NCBI RefSeq assembly: GCF_036924595.1 | Contig: NZ_JAZHRV010000001.1 | Span: 6,847,501-6,911,500 of the forward strand | Source: Bradyrhizobium algeriense | Lineage (GTDB): Bacteria; Pseudomonadota; Alphaproteobacteria; Rhizobiales; Xanthobacteraceae | Length of the DNA: 64,000 nt | Reading direction: 5' to 3' | In this document: piece by piece, positions 8,271-16,307 of the stretch | Position numbering within the stretch: position 1 is the first letter of the stretch | How the letters are laid out: each line of letters opens with the position of its first letter | The notes under the pieces: model-generated | Told to the model about the DNA's origin: nothing | What the model saw: only the letters and a program-made list of their open reading frames with translations | Databases searched by the model: none | Program-made: the position numbers and the translations under genes

Positions 8271-10046
8271 CTACGGGCACACGCCCGACATGATGGCCCC
8301 GTAGGAGTGGCAACCCACCTGACGTTCCTGGCCGGTAAGCGGCCGGCCTGTAGATGAGTACCCTGCACCGGTCGGTCCCTGAGAACGCCTGACAATGACT
8401 TGCCGTGGTTCCCGAGCTTGCCTTGCTTCGGGAACGCGCCGTGATTCCGGCCTGTCGCGCGTTGCCACCGGCTTTTTGGCGCGACGCGGCTCGCATTCAT
8501 TATCATCGTTGAGGAACGAGCCCTCGGCACAGGTGATTTTCGTGCAGCGCTCGCCGTCGACCTTGTAGCCGTGTTCGCAGACCAGCGGGCACACCCGTGA
8601 CGACTTCAGCTTGATCGTATCGAGCGTATCGATGCTGGCGACCTTGGTATCGAGCTTGGTCCCGGCGTAGCGGTTGAACAGCGTCAGCGATCGCTGCGAG
8701 ACGCTGTTCCAGTTGCCATCGGCATTGCCGGCCAGGCAGCCGACGCGGCGCAGTTCGGCCTGCACCGATTTGGTGACGTCGGCTTGCGGCGGCCCCGCGG
8801 CGAGGGCAGCAACGTTCACCGCCTTGTCCTTGTCAGCGGGCGCCGGAGCGGACGCCTTGTCGGCGGTAGCGCTTTCGGCAGCGACACGCTTCTGTTCGGC
8901 CGCGGCCGCCTGTTCCTGCGCCAATTGCTTGGCCTTTTCAGCCGCGACGCGCGCCTGCTCGGCAGCCTTGGCTTCGGCCTCGGCCTTTGCCTGCTGCGAC
9001 TTCTGGGCGCCCTCGGCGGCGAGCCGTGCCCGCTCCTGTTCGGCCAGCCGCGCTTTTTCAGTCGCCGCGACGCGGGTTTCCTCGGCGGCGATCTTGTCGA
9101 GCTGAAGCTTGGCAAGGCTTGCATAGAAGCCATCGGGATATTGCGCGAGGAAGGCGTTGAGCGCGCTCTTGTTGCCTATCTGCAGCGCGAGTTCGTAATC
9201 GCGGCGGGCCTCGGCCTGCGCGCTCTGGGCGGGTGTCGGAGCGGCCGCCGCCGCGGGCGCCTGACGGGGCGCCGGTACCAGCGGCACGTCGTCACCGCCG
9301 AGCGAACCATACACAAAGGGTTCCTGCCGGTTGTTGGTGGTCTTGAGCACCTCGTCGCGCACGAAGCCGAAGGCGCGGCGCACGTCGAGCCCGGGCTTCG
9401 TCAAATGATGCGACAGCGCCGCCGTGAACGGGCTGTTCTTGCCGTCGCCATCGGCCGCGGTGGACCCGGCCTTCGCCGAATAGGCGATCAGAACGTTCGG
9501 GCTGGTCGGCTCGACCTTGGCCAGGCCCTGCCCGATCGCGCGCGAAGCGACCGTGCGCTTCATGGTCCGGGAGAACGGATTGTCGCGGCAGGCGTCGAGA
9601 ATCACCAACCGCAATTTCTTGGCCGGCTCGATCGCGATCAGAATGCGGTCGAGCGAGAGGCCTTCGTCGTAGATGTCGGTGTCGCGTTCCAGCCGGGCAT
9701 CGACGGGGATCAGGTAGTTCGCGCCGTCCACCTCGATGCCGTGGCCGGCATAATAGACCACCGCGATATCGGCATCGCGCGCGCGGTCGGCGAAGTCGCG
9801 CAACGCGCGACGGGTTTCGGCTGCGGCCATGTCCCGGCGGGAATCGACGACGTCAAAGCCGGCATCTTTCAGCGTCGCCGCGATCCTGGCGCTGTCGTTA
9901 ACCGGATTGGCCAGCGGTGCGACATTCTGGTAGTTGGAATTGCCGAGCACCAGCGCCACGCGCTTTTCGGCAACCGCCGGCCCGCTCACCAGCAGGAAGG
10001 TGGCGGCTGCAAGTGCCCATCGGCACAACTTTTGCGATCCAGACAT
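8271..10046 (-). CDS. Secreted caspase-family (metacaspase-like) protein
   Basis: A peptidase C14 caspase-fold protein. A signal peptide (about residues 1-28, ending GPAVAE) directs export. The caspase p20 domain spans about residues 29-265, with the catalytic His in YYAGHG and the catalytic Cys in LDACRDN. Residues 280-400 are an Ala/Lys/Glu-rich coiled coil. After a linker, a peptidoglycan-binding-like helical segment (about 425-465) precedes a Cys-rich stretch (VCPLVCEHGYKVDGERC) and a basic, disordered tail ending CHSYGAIMSGVCP. Three consecutive ATGs occur. The third (10046) is eight bases from the SD GGAGGAG, whereas the first is only two bases away, so 10046 is chosen. Substrates are unknown. 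Similar proteins are common in Bradyrhizobium and are not established as death effectors. Confidence 0.88.
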   Translation of the reverse strand: MSGSQKLCRWALAAATFLLVSGPAVAEKRVALVLGNSNYQNVAPLANPVNDSARIAATLKDAGFDVVDSRRDMAAAETRRALRDFADRARDADIAVVYYAGHGIEVDGANYLIPVDARLERDTDIYDEGLSLDRILIAIEPAKKLRLVILDACRDNPFSRTMKRTVASRAIGQGLAKVEPTSPNVLIAYSAKAGSTAADGDGKNSPFTAALSHHLTKPGLDVRRAFGFVRDEVLKTTNNRQEPFVYGSLGGDDVPLVPAPRQAPAAAAAPTPAQSAQAEARRDYELALQIGNKSALNAFLAQYPDGFYASLAKLQLDKIAAEETRVAATEKARLAEQERARLAAEGAQKSQQAKAEAEAKAAEQARVAAEKAKQLAQEQAAAAEQKRVAAESATADKASAPAPADKDKAVNVAALAAGPPQADVTKSVQAELRRVGCLAGNADGNWNSVSQRSLTLFNRYAGTKLDTKVASIDTLDTIKLKSSRVCPLVCEHGYKVDGERCTKITCAEGSFLNDDNECEPRRAKKPVATRDRPESRRVPEARQAREPRQVIVRRSQGPTGAGYSSTGRPLTGQERQVGCHSYGAIMSGVCP

Positions 10047-10287
10047 CATCATGACTCCTCCGGAGCCTCGTACTTTTTTACCACACCGGCCTGCCTATCA
10101 GAAGCCACAGCCCGGCTTTGTGAGTTAAGTCACGAACCACGCCAACGTGAATCGCGCCCTCGCCTTATCGTTAGTCGGGCCAGCGCCCCGTCGGTTCGGC
10201 CATGGCCGATCACCTTTTCCGCCGGGTTCCCGCCCAGGTATAAACCTCCGGCGACGAGCATGTATTCCCCGGAGCAGCGTGAGCCGC

Positions 10288-10716
10288 TCAACGCGGCTCG
10301 ACATGCTCCCGGTATTGCGGCAGGTCGTCCGTGATCGCAAACCACGATGCCTTGGAGCCGACAAAAATGTGAGCCGTCGGGCGGATCGAGGGATCATCGA
10401 CCAGCGTGCCCATGGCGACATGGACGAAAGCGCCTTCACGCACCACCGAATAGAGCAACGAACCGCATTTCCGGCAATGCGCGTCGTGGCCGGCCTCGTC
10501 GCCATAGATCATGAGATCGTCCTCGCCCTTGGTGACACTGAATTTGTCGCGCGCGATGCCGGCGAACGGCTTGAACGCCGCGCCGGTGGTGCGCCGGCAA
10601 TTCGAGCAATGGCAGTTCAAGGCGTAGCCGAATTCGTCAGCCACGGCATAGCTGACCGCGCGGCAAAAGCATTCTCCGGCAAGAATGCGAGCATTCGATT
10701 TTGCTGAACCCGCCAC
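10288..10716 (-). CDS. GFA/CENP-V family zinc protein (DUF636)
   Basis: About 142 residues with the family's zinc-binding cysteines: GECFCRAVSY, then NCHCSNCRRTTGAAF, then HCRKCGSLLYS. The family is named for glutathione-dependent formaldehyde-activating enzyme, but that activity is disputed and most members have no proven substrate. GTG 10716 lies six bases after GAGGAG and is preferred over TTG 10722, which touches the SD. It is a single-gene unit, transcribed divergently from the NTF2-like pair. Confidence 0.88.
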   Translation of the reverse strand: MAGSAKSNARILAGECFCRAVSYAVADEFGYALNCHCSNCRRTTGAAFKPFAGIARDKFSVTKGEDDLMIYGDEAGHDAHCRKCGSLLYSVVREGAFVHVAMGTLVDDPSIRPTAHIFVGSKASWFAITDDLPQYREHVEPR

Positions 10717-10817
10717 CTGCAACTCCTCGCAACCGTGATCAAGTCAGCCTAGCGCAACGAAGAGGTTCGTGGCTTAATTCAATTCGAACAAATTTCTTTT
10801 CGCCGGGAGGAACTGCC

Positions 10818-11192
10818 GTGAGTCACGACCGATCGACCGTGGAAGCCGTGGTCAAGAATTATTTCGATGGCCTTTATGAAGGCGATGCCGACAAGCTCGG
10901 CGCGATATTCGACCCCACTGCCGATCTGCGCTGGCTGGAAAAGGGCGAGTTGCAGGTGCTGACCGTGCCGGACTGGCTCGATCGCGTGCGCAAGCGCCCC
11001 TCAGCCAAGGCTGAAGGCAAGCCGCGCGAGGATTTCATCGTCATGATCGACCGCTCCGACGATCAGACCGCCTTCATCAAGGTACGCTGCCAGTTGCCGC
11101 CGCGCTATTTCACCGACTATCTGGTGGCAATGAAATTGCGCGACGGCTGGAAGATCGTATCCAAATCCTACCGCTACGATCTGCGCGAGTAG
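10818..11192 (+). CDS. NTF2-like (lumazine-binding-type) protein, first of a tandem pair
   Basis: 124 residues of the NTF2-like cone fold (Lumazine_bd_2/SnoaL-type). It runs from STVEAVVKNYFDGLYEGDA through RCQLPPRYFTDYLVAMKLRD to a C-terminal beta hairpin, DGWKIVSKSYRY. The GTG start at 10818 follows GGGAGGA with six-base spacing. It encodes VSHDRSTVEA, which aligns with the start of the downstream paralogue. No catalytic assignment is possible; related proteins are putative small-molecule binders or isomerases. Its last 37 or so residues are identical to those of the next gene. Confidence 0.85.
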   Translation: MSHDRSTVEAVVKNYFDGLYEGDADKLGAIFDPTADLRWLEKGELQVLTVPDWLDRVRKRPSAKAEGKPREDFIVMIDRSDDQTAFIKVRCQLPPRYFTDYLVAMKLRDGWKIVSKSYRYDLRE

Positions 11193-11219
11193 CGATTTCC
11201 AACCAAACGGGGCTTAATC

Positions 11220-11606
11220 ATGCAGCAATCCGTGAACCATGATCTTTCTACCGTAGAGGCCGCAGTCCAGCACTATTTCGACGGCGTGTACGAAGGCGAC
11301 GTCGAGAAGTTGGGGGCCGTCTTTCACCCGTCCGCCGACCTGCGCTCGTTGGAGAACGGCAAGCTGCGAGTTCTTACCCTGCCTGCCTGGCTGGACTGGA
11401 TGAAAAAGCAGCCTTCGGCCAAGGCTGAAGGAAAGCCGCGTGAGGATTTCATCGTCACCGTCGACCATTCGGACAATCAGACCGCCTTCATCAAGGTACG
11501 CTGCCAATTGCCGCCGCGCTATTTCACCGACTATCTGGTGGCAATGAAACTGCGCGACGGCTGGAAAATAGTCTCGAAATCCTACCGCTACGATCTGCGC
11601 GAGTAA
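11220..11606 (+). CDS. NTF2-like protein, second of a tandem pair
   Basis: 128 residues, about 75% identical to the preceding protein, from which it is separated by 27 bases. The N-terminal two thirds have diverged (for example LRSLENGKLRVLTLPAWLDW). The region from TAFIKVRCQLPP to the C-terminal DLRE is identical, with only a few synonymous nucleotide changes. The pair arose by tandem duplication. The uneven divergence suggests gene conversion or strong constraint on the 3' part. Start ATG 11220. Function unknown, presumably binding a small hydrophobic ligand. Confidence 0.85.
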   Translation: MQQSVNHDLSTVEAAVQHYFDGVYEGDVEKLGAVFHPSADLRSLENGKLRVLTLPAWLDWMKKQPSAKAEGKPREDFIVTVDHSDNQTAFIKVRCQLPPRYFTDYLVAMKLRDGWKIVSKSYRYDLRE

Positions 11607-11613
11607 TATCGAC

Positions 11614-11736
11614 TCAGGCTTGGGCACCCGCCGGCGCGGTGTCTGCACCGCCACTGCGGCGGCCAAGATTGCCCCGGATCATGCGCATCACGACGGCCGA
11701 TTGCAGCAGCCGTGTCAGCGGCGCCTCCTGACGCAC
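11614..11736 (-). CDS. Possible 40-residue ORF (uncertain)
   Basis: GTG 11736 opens a 40-codon frame on the minus strand that reads RQEAPLTRLLQSAVVMRMIR and then a Gly/Ala-rich end. Third-position GC is high and the composition is plausible, but there is no SD and an in-frame stop sits two codons upstream. It could be a true small gene, or the decayed 3' end of something larger. It lies between the convergent ends of the NTF2-like pair and the antiporter promoter. Confidence 0.22.
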   Translation of the reverse strand: MRQEAPLTRLLQSAVVMRMIRGNLGRRSGGADTAPAGAQA

Positions 11737-11842
11737 GCGTCACAAATTTGTCAGGGGCGGCCTGAAAACGCTTCGCCCTTCGCCCGTGAGCGCGCGCCTT
11801 GCGCATTGACCTTGCGGTTTTTCCCTGCGAATGGGGGCGATC

Positions 11843-13450
11843 ATGGAAGCCAAATTTCAGATCTTCTTGATCCTGCTCGCGGTGCTGGCAGGGACCGCGT
11901 TGCTGGCGCGGCGAATCCACGTCGCGCCGGCCATCCTGCTGCTGCTCGCCGGCATCGCGCTCGCCTTCGTGCCCGGCATGCCGACGGTGGAATTGCCGCC
12001 TGAATTGGTGCTGCTCGTATTCCTGCCGCCGCTGATCTATTCGGCGAGCGTCGCCATGAGCTGGCGCGAATTCAAATCCAATCTCCGTCCGATCATCCTG
12101 CTGTCGGTCGGCTGCGTGATCTTCACCGCCTTCGCGGTCGCGACCGCGACGCATTATCTGATCGGGCTGCCCTGGGGCGTCGGCTTCCTGCTGGGGGCGA
12201 TCGTCGCGCCGCCGGACGTGGTGGCGCCGCTGGCGATTGCGCGCAAGCTCGGCATGCCGCGCCGCATCCTCGTCGTGCTCGAGGGCGAGGGGCTTGCCAA
12301 CGATGCCACCGCATTGATCCTCTACCGGTTCGCGGTGGCGGCGATTTCGACCGGGCTGTTCTCGCTGCCGAAGGCCACCGGCACCTTTGCCGTCATCGTG
12401 GTCGGCGAAATCCTGTTCGGTGTGGCAGTCGGATGGCTCTCCTTGCGCGCACGCCATCGTGCGCGGGACCCTCAGGTCGAGATCACGCTGTCGCTGATCA
12501 CCCCCTACCTCGCCTTCTGGATCCCCGAGCATCTCGGCGGCTCCGGCGTGATCGCAACGGTAGCCTGCGGGCTCTACATAAGCTGGAACGGACCGCTTTT
12601 GATTTCATCGGCGACCCGCCTGCAGGGCATCTTCTTCTGGGACCTCGTGATCTATCTGGTCGAGGGCTCGCTGTTCCTGCTGACGGGATTCCAGATGCGG
12701 CTGCTGTTCGAGAAATCGAAGGCGTTTCCGCTGCAGGATATCCTGTTCGCCACCGCGCTGGTCGCAATCATCGTCATCCTGGCCCGCTTTGCCTGGGTCT
12801 ACCCCGCAACCTATCTGCCGCGTCTGATCAGCAGACGAATCCGTGAACGTGATCCGCCGCCATCCTGGCAGACCGTGTTCGTGGTGGCCTTCACCGGCGT
12901 GCGCGGCGCGGTGTCGCTCGCAGCGGCGCTGGCGTTGCCATTGGCACTGCCCGGCGGTGAGGGCTTTCCCCACCGCGACATGATCCTGTTCGTTGCCTTC
13001 GGCGTCATCTTCATCACCCTGGTGGGATTGGGGCTTGGCTTGCCGGCGGTGGTGCGATGGCTCGGGGTCGCCAAAGACGGCCGCAGTGAGCATGTCACGG
13101 AACATGAGGCCGAGATCGCGGCCCGGCGCGAGGCGCTTGATGCCGCGCTCAAGTCGCTCGACACCATCACCGACGACCGCGAACTCTCCGATGAAGTCGT
13201 GAAGCTACTCAGGGCACGCCACGAGATCCGCAGCAATCAGCTCCCGGATTCGCTCGATCCCGAAGCCCACGACGTTTCTGCGGCCGGCACCGCCCTGACG
13301 CGGGAATTGATCGCGGCGGAACGGAAATTCATCCACGCCCTGCTCCGCGACGGCAAGATCACCGACGAAACCAGACGCCGGATCGAGCGCGACCTCGATC
13401 TGGAGGAAGCGAGCTTGAGCAATCGAGAGTACCGGAAGATTCTGCTGTAG
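11843..13450 (+). CDS. CPA1-family Na+/H+ antiporter
   Basis: 535 residues. About twelve membrane segments span residues 1-410, followed by a cytoplasmic, charged helical tail of about 120 residues. The CPA1 ion-binding segment reads LEGEGLANDATALI, with the Asn-Asp pair. FTGVRGAVSLAAALALP is the conserved Arg-containing helix. It exchanges cytoplasmic Na+ (possibly K+) for protons and supports pH and salt homeostasis. ATG 11843 is preferred to ATG 11831 because GGGGGCG precedes it at suitable spacing. It is a single-gene unit ending just before a palindromic repeat. Confidence 0.92.
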   Translation: MEAKFQIFLILLAVLAGTALLARRIHVAPAILLLLAGIALAFVPGMPTVELPPELVLLVFLPPLIYSASVAMSWREFKSNLRPIILLSVGCVIFTAFAVATATHYLIGLPWGVGFLLGAIVAPPDVVAPLAIARKLGMPRRILVVLEGEGLANDATALILYRFAVAAISTGLFSLPKATGTFAVIVVGEILFGVAVGWLSLRARHRARDPQVEITLSLITPYLAFWIPEHLGGSGVIATVACGLYISWNGPLLISSATRLQGIFFWDLVIYLVEGSLFLLTGFQMRLLFEKSKAFPLQDILFATALVAIIVILARFAWVYPATYLPRLISRRIRERDPPPSWQTVFVVAFTGVRGAVSLAAALALPLALPGGEGFPHRDMILFVAFGVIFITLVGLGLGLPAVVRWLGVAKDGRSEHVTEHEAEIAARREALDAALKSLDTITDDRELSDEVVKLLRARHEIRSNQLPDSLDPEAHDVSAAGTALTRELIAAERKFIHALLRDGKITDETRRRIERDLDLEEASLSNREYRKILL

Positions 13451-13452
13451 TT

Positions 13453-13591
13453 GTCGTCCTGGCCAAGCGCAGCGCGAGCCGGGACCCATACGCTGCGGCG
13501 GTAATCATCCGGCACGGAGGTCGTTTTCTTCCACAACGCAAGCCTGTGGTTATGGGTCCCCGCGCGCAATTGCGCACTAGGCGGGGACGAC
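13453..13591. repeat. Palindromic intergenic repeat, same family as 440-543
   Basis: Outer arms GTCGTCC/GGACGAC (13453-13459, 13585-13591) enclose GGGACCCATA ... TATGGGTCCC, as in the IS-split repeat at 440-543. A local hairpin around GCGCGCAATTGCGC is also present. It lies between the convergent antiporter and Rieske oxygenase genes. The element carries GCACTAGG next to the right-hand arm, a sequence also formed at the left junction of IS copy B. Confidence 0.82.
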
Positions 13592-13608
13592 TCGCCGAGA
13601 GAGCGCAG

Positions 13609-14949
13609 CTACTCTGCCGCCGCATTCCTGCCGGGATGACCGACATAGCCGGCCGCGTCGCCGAACCGCTCGATCATGACCGCGGTGAGGTCCTTTGTCT
13701 TGCTGGTGACGCAGGCGCCGGATCGCACCGCGTAGCGGTCCTGATGCTTGAGGTGCGGCGGCGCCTCACCCTTCTGCAGCGCGCGGGCGGCATCCATGAC
13801 GAGCTTGCGGAAATGCATGATGCCGAGATCGGTCGGGCCGAGATGTTCGCGGGTGCGGTCGGCGATCGGACCCTGGCTGTCCTGCACGGCGGCGTCCTGT
13901 TCGGACACGCCCTTGATGCCGGTGTAGCTATGGGTCTTCTGCAGCTTGCGATCGATCAGATAGTCGTTCGCCTTGTTGCGCCGCGGAATATAGTTCTCGT
14001 CGACCTCCGACATCACGCCGTTGCCGCGGTCATAGCCGTCGCGCTCGGCCTGCGTCAGCGGCCGCTCCGGATTCCAGGCATAGGTGTAGATCCAGCAGCT
14101 CGTATCGTTCACCGGAATGAAACTCTGGCCGAAAATATTCTCACCCGGCATCGAACTCGGCGCATAGGCGTGAACCGGCATCAGGAATTGAGCGATCCGC
14201 CAGTAAATGTTGTCGGTTCCGGTGAGCCGTCCGCCGGCGACCGTGAGGCCGGCCTCGTGCGGATTGATCTTGATCACCGGGCGCGGGTCTTCGGCGATCC
14301 ATCGCATATGGTCGGTCGCGACCCGTACAAGCGGATTCACAAAGTGCTTCTTGATGTCGAGGATCTCGTTCTCTTCCTTTTCAAAGGACAGATGCGCGAA
14401 GGTGAAATGCGCGGTGTCGATCGAGCCTTCCAGCGCCTGTACCCAGTTGCAGTCCTGCCATTTCTTCGAGACATAGCGATGTGAGGCCGGCAGCAGCGCC
14501 ATTTCCAGATCAGGCAATTCCGGCATCTGGTCCGCCGGGCCCATATAGGCCCAGATCATGTCGCCCCATTCCCGCGCCGGATAGGACTTGATGCGGATCA
14601 GGTCCTTGGCGTTGAGATCGGGATAGGAGGTCGGCATGTCGACGCAAGCGCCCTCGGTGTCGAACTTCCAGCCGTGATAGACGCAGCGGATGCCGCATTC
14701 CTCGTTGCGGCCGAGCCAGAGATTGGCGCCGCGATGCGGGCAATATTGATCGATGACGCCGACCACGCCGCGGGTGTCGCGAAAGGCGAGCAGCTCCTCG
14801 CCCATGACCACGATCTTTTTTGGCGTACCGTCGGGCTCGGGCAATTCGGCCGACAGCAACACCGGGATCCAGAAGCGGCGCAGCAGCTCGCCCACGCCGG
14901 TGCCTGCACCGCTCTCGGTGAGGAATTTGTTGTCTTCTGCGCGGAGCAT
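13609..14949 (-). CDS. Rieske [2Fe-2S] aromatic-ring oxygenase, phthalate-4,5-dioxygenase-like alpha subunit
   Basis: 446 residues. The N-terminal Rieske centre is seen as CPHRG and CVYHGW (Cys-His pairs near residues 70-93). The mononuclear iron site is in NWVQALEGSIDTAHFTFAH, giving the bridging Asp and two His ligands. The length and the LLRRFWIPVLLSAEL start place it with the phthalate dioxygenase/VanA-type oxygenases that pair with a separate flavin/2Fe-2S reductase. No reductase is adjacent, so the electron donor must be encoded elsewhere. The SD is GGAGG, seven bases before the ATG. The substrate is unknown. An aromatic or methoxyaromatic acid is plausible given the protocatechuate cluster 14 kb away. 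Confidence 0.92.
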   Translation of the reverse strand: MLRAEDNKFLTESGAGTGVGELLRRFWIPVLLSAELPEPDGTPKKIVVMGEELLAFRDTRGVVGVIDQYCPHRGANLWLGRNEECGIRCVYHGWKFDTEGACVDMPTSYPDLNAKDLIRIKSYPAREWGDMIWAYMGPADQMPELPDLEMALLPASHRYVSKKWQDCNWVQALEGSIDTAHFTFAHLSFEKEENEILDIKKHFVNPLVRVATDHMRWIAEDPRPVIKINPHEAGLTVAGGRLTGTDNIYWRIAQFLMPVHAYAPSSMPGENIFGQSFIPVNDTSCWIYTYAWNPERPLTQAERDGYDRGNGVMSEVDENYIPRRNKANDYLIDRKLQKTHSYTGIKGVSEQDAAVQDSQGPIADRTREHLGPTDLGIMHFRKLVMDAARALQKGEAPPHLKHQDRYAVRSGACVTSKTKDLTAVMIERFGDAAGYVGHPGRNAAAE

Positions 14950-15287
14950 GGGGCGACCTCCGGGTTGTTGTTTTGCTTTTGATTAAGCTTGACGCGGGAT
15001 CGCACGGGCGTCAACGCGCGCGACTTCATGGGACATCTGCTGTCGGCGGCGAAGCCAGACGACTACTCACCTCAGGCCGCTACTATTTGAAAATGAAAGG
15101 AAATTCTTCGCACGCCATTTACGACGCCCGCCGTGCTGGAGGTGTCGCGCGAGTCCGGTGATTCGCCACACCCACTGATTGTCCGCGACTGTTGCAGAAG
15201 AGGGACGGACGAATACGCAATCCACCAGTAAGTTGGTTCCCAGTTTGAATTCGGAATTGTCTTATGGATACCTATTTGGGGCCTCTG
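14950..15287. other. Intergenic region between divergent Rieske and outer-membrane protein genes
   Basis: 338 bases without a supportable gene. It must hold the promoters of both divergent genes. The stretch 15060-15120 is more AT-rich than its surroundings. I see no clear repeat, RNA gene or operator. Confidence 0.5.
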
Positions 15288-16124
15288 ATGAAAAGAATTG
15301 CCATTGCAGCTGCGGTTGTCTCCCTGCTCTTCGCCGGCGCTGCTTCGGCGGCCGACCTGGACGCCAAGGCTCCGCCGCCCGTGGCGCCAGTTTTCTCGTG
15401 GACTGGCTTCTACGTCGGCGGCAACGTCGGCGGCGCATTCACCAATGACACGGCGTTCGGCATCACCGACCCGAATAACACGCTGGGCCTGACAGGCGGC
15501 TTGGTGCCGATCAACTTCTCGGCGTCGCCGACCAGCGTAATTGGCGGCGTTCACGCGGGCTACAACTGGCAGGTCGGGCCGACCTGGCTAGTCGGCATCG
15601 AAGGCGATTTCAGCTTTACGTCGCTGCGTTACCAAGGCTCGCTGTCACCTTTCGTCAGCGCTCTCCCGCCGGCGAACAGCTTCTCGAACTCCAATCTGCG
15701 GATCGATAACCTCGCCACCATCCGCGGCCGTCTTGGGTGGACCCAAAATCAGTGGTTGCTCTACGTGACAGGCGGCGGCGCATGGATGCACGCAGATGCC
15801 TCGGGCGACGTTGGTTGTCCCAATACGGGCGTATTTGCCTGTGGCTTCAACTCCCGCAATCCGTTCTCGTCGGACCTCAATAAATGGGGCTGGGTGGCCG
15901 GCGTCGGTGGTGAATTCAAAGTCACAAACAACTGGATCTTCGGCCTCGAATATCTTTACTACAGGTTTGACGGTGCCACCTTCGCAGCCCGGAACGTCGA
16001 TATCACGACCGGCGCTGCGACCGGCCGTTGCTGCGCGCTCTACAATTTCAACGACTTCGAAATTCATTCGGTGCGTGCGCGTCTGAGCTATCAATTCGGT
16101 GCTCCGGTCGTCGCCAAATACTGA
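15288..16124 (+). CDS. Outer-membrane beta-barrel protein (Omp25/RopB/Omp31 type)
   Basis: 278 residues. A signal peptide (MKRIAIAAAVVSLLFAGAASA) is cleaved before ADLDAKAP. The rest is an eight-stranded porin-like barrel (OMP_b-brl) with the family pattern FSWTGFYVGGNVGGAF, GGVHAGYNWQ, TIRGRLGWTQNQWLLYVTGG and the C-terminal strand SVRARLSYQFG. Such proteins are abundant surface proteins in rhizobia and Brucella. ATG 15288 places the signal peptide correctly; an in-frame ATG at 15264 would put eight polar residues before it. An intrinsic terminator follows. Confidence 0.92.
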   Translation: MKRIAIAAAVVSLLFAGAASAADLDAKAPPPVAPVFSWTGFYVGGNVGGAFTNDTAFGITDPNNTLGLTGGLVPINFSASPTSVIGGVHAGYNWQVGPTWLVGIEGDFSFTSLRYQGSLSPFVSALPPANSFSNSNLRIDNLATIRGRLGWTQNQWLLYVTGGGAWMHADASGDVGCPNTGVFACGFNSRNPFSSDLNKWGWVAGVGGEFKVTNNWIFGLEYLYYRFDGATFAARNVDITTGAATGRCCALYNFNDFEIHSVRARLSYQFGAPVVAKY

Positions 16125-16145
16125 TCGGCGCTCCAACGAAGTCAA

Positions 16146-16171
16146 AGCCCCGGCATCGTCCGGGGCTTTTT
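16146..16171 (+). terminator. Rho-independent terminator of the outer-membrane protein gene
   Basis: AGCCCCGG, loop CATCGT, CCGGGGCT, then TTTTT. A perfect eight-base stem 22 bases after the barrel-protein stop codon. Confidence 0.9.
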
Positions 16172-16205
16172 CATGTTCGAGCGGCCGCCTCACACCGGCC
16201 GTTCT

Positions 16206-16280
16206 CTTCATCCGGTCCGACGGCGACTCGTAGACCGCCGACATGTTGGCGAACAGCGTGTCGCTGACGCGCGGCCCCAC
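16206..16280 (-). pseudogene. Fragment of a tauD-like dioxygenase gene
   Basis: Read on the minus strand, this stretch gives GPRVSDTLFANMSAVYESPS followed by DRMK. It aligns with PRGGDTLFANMYAAYEALSD plus RMK of the intact tauD-like protein at 17994-18887. One block of about 24 bases is identical at the DNA level (matching around 18421-18444). No other part of the gene is recognisable. The fragment and the intact gene have the same orientation and bracket the TIR-domain gene. Confidence 0.75.
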
Positions 16281-16307
16281 CTGTCTTGGGTCCGACGGGT
16301 AGCGCCG

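Noticed and set aside
8784..10334. A 516-codon open frame opposite the caspase-like gene
   Set aside because: Antisense shadow with low-complexity product. The minus strand has signal peptide, catalytic dyad and SD.
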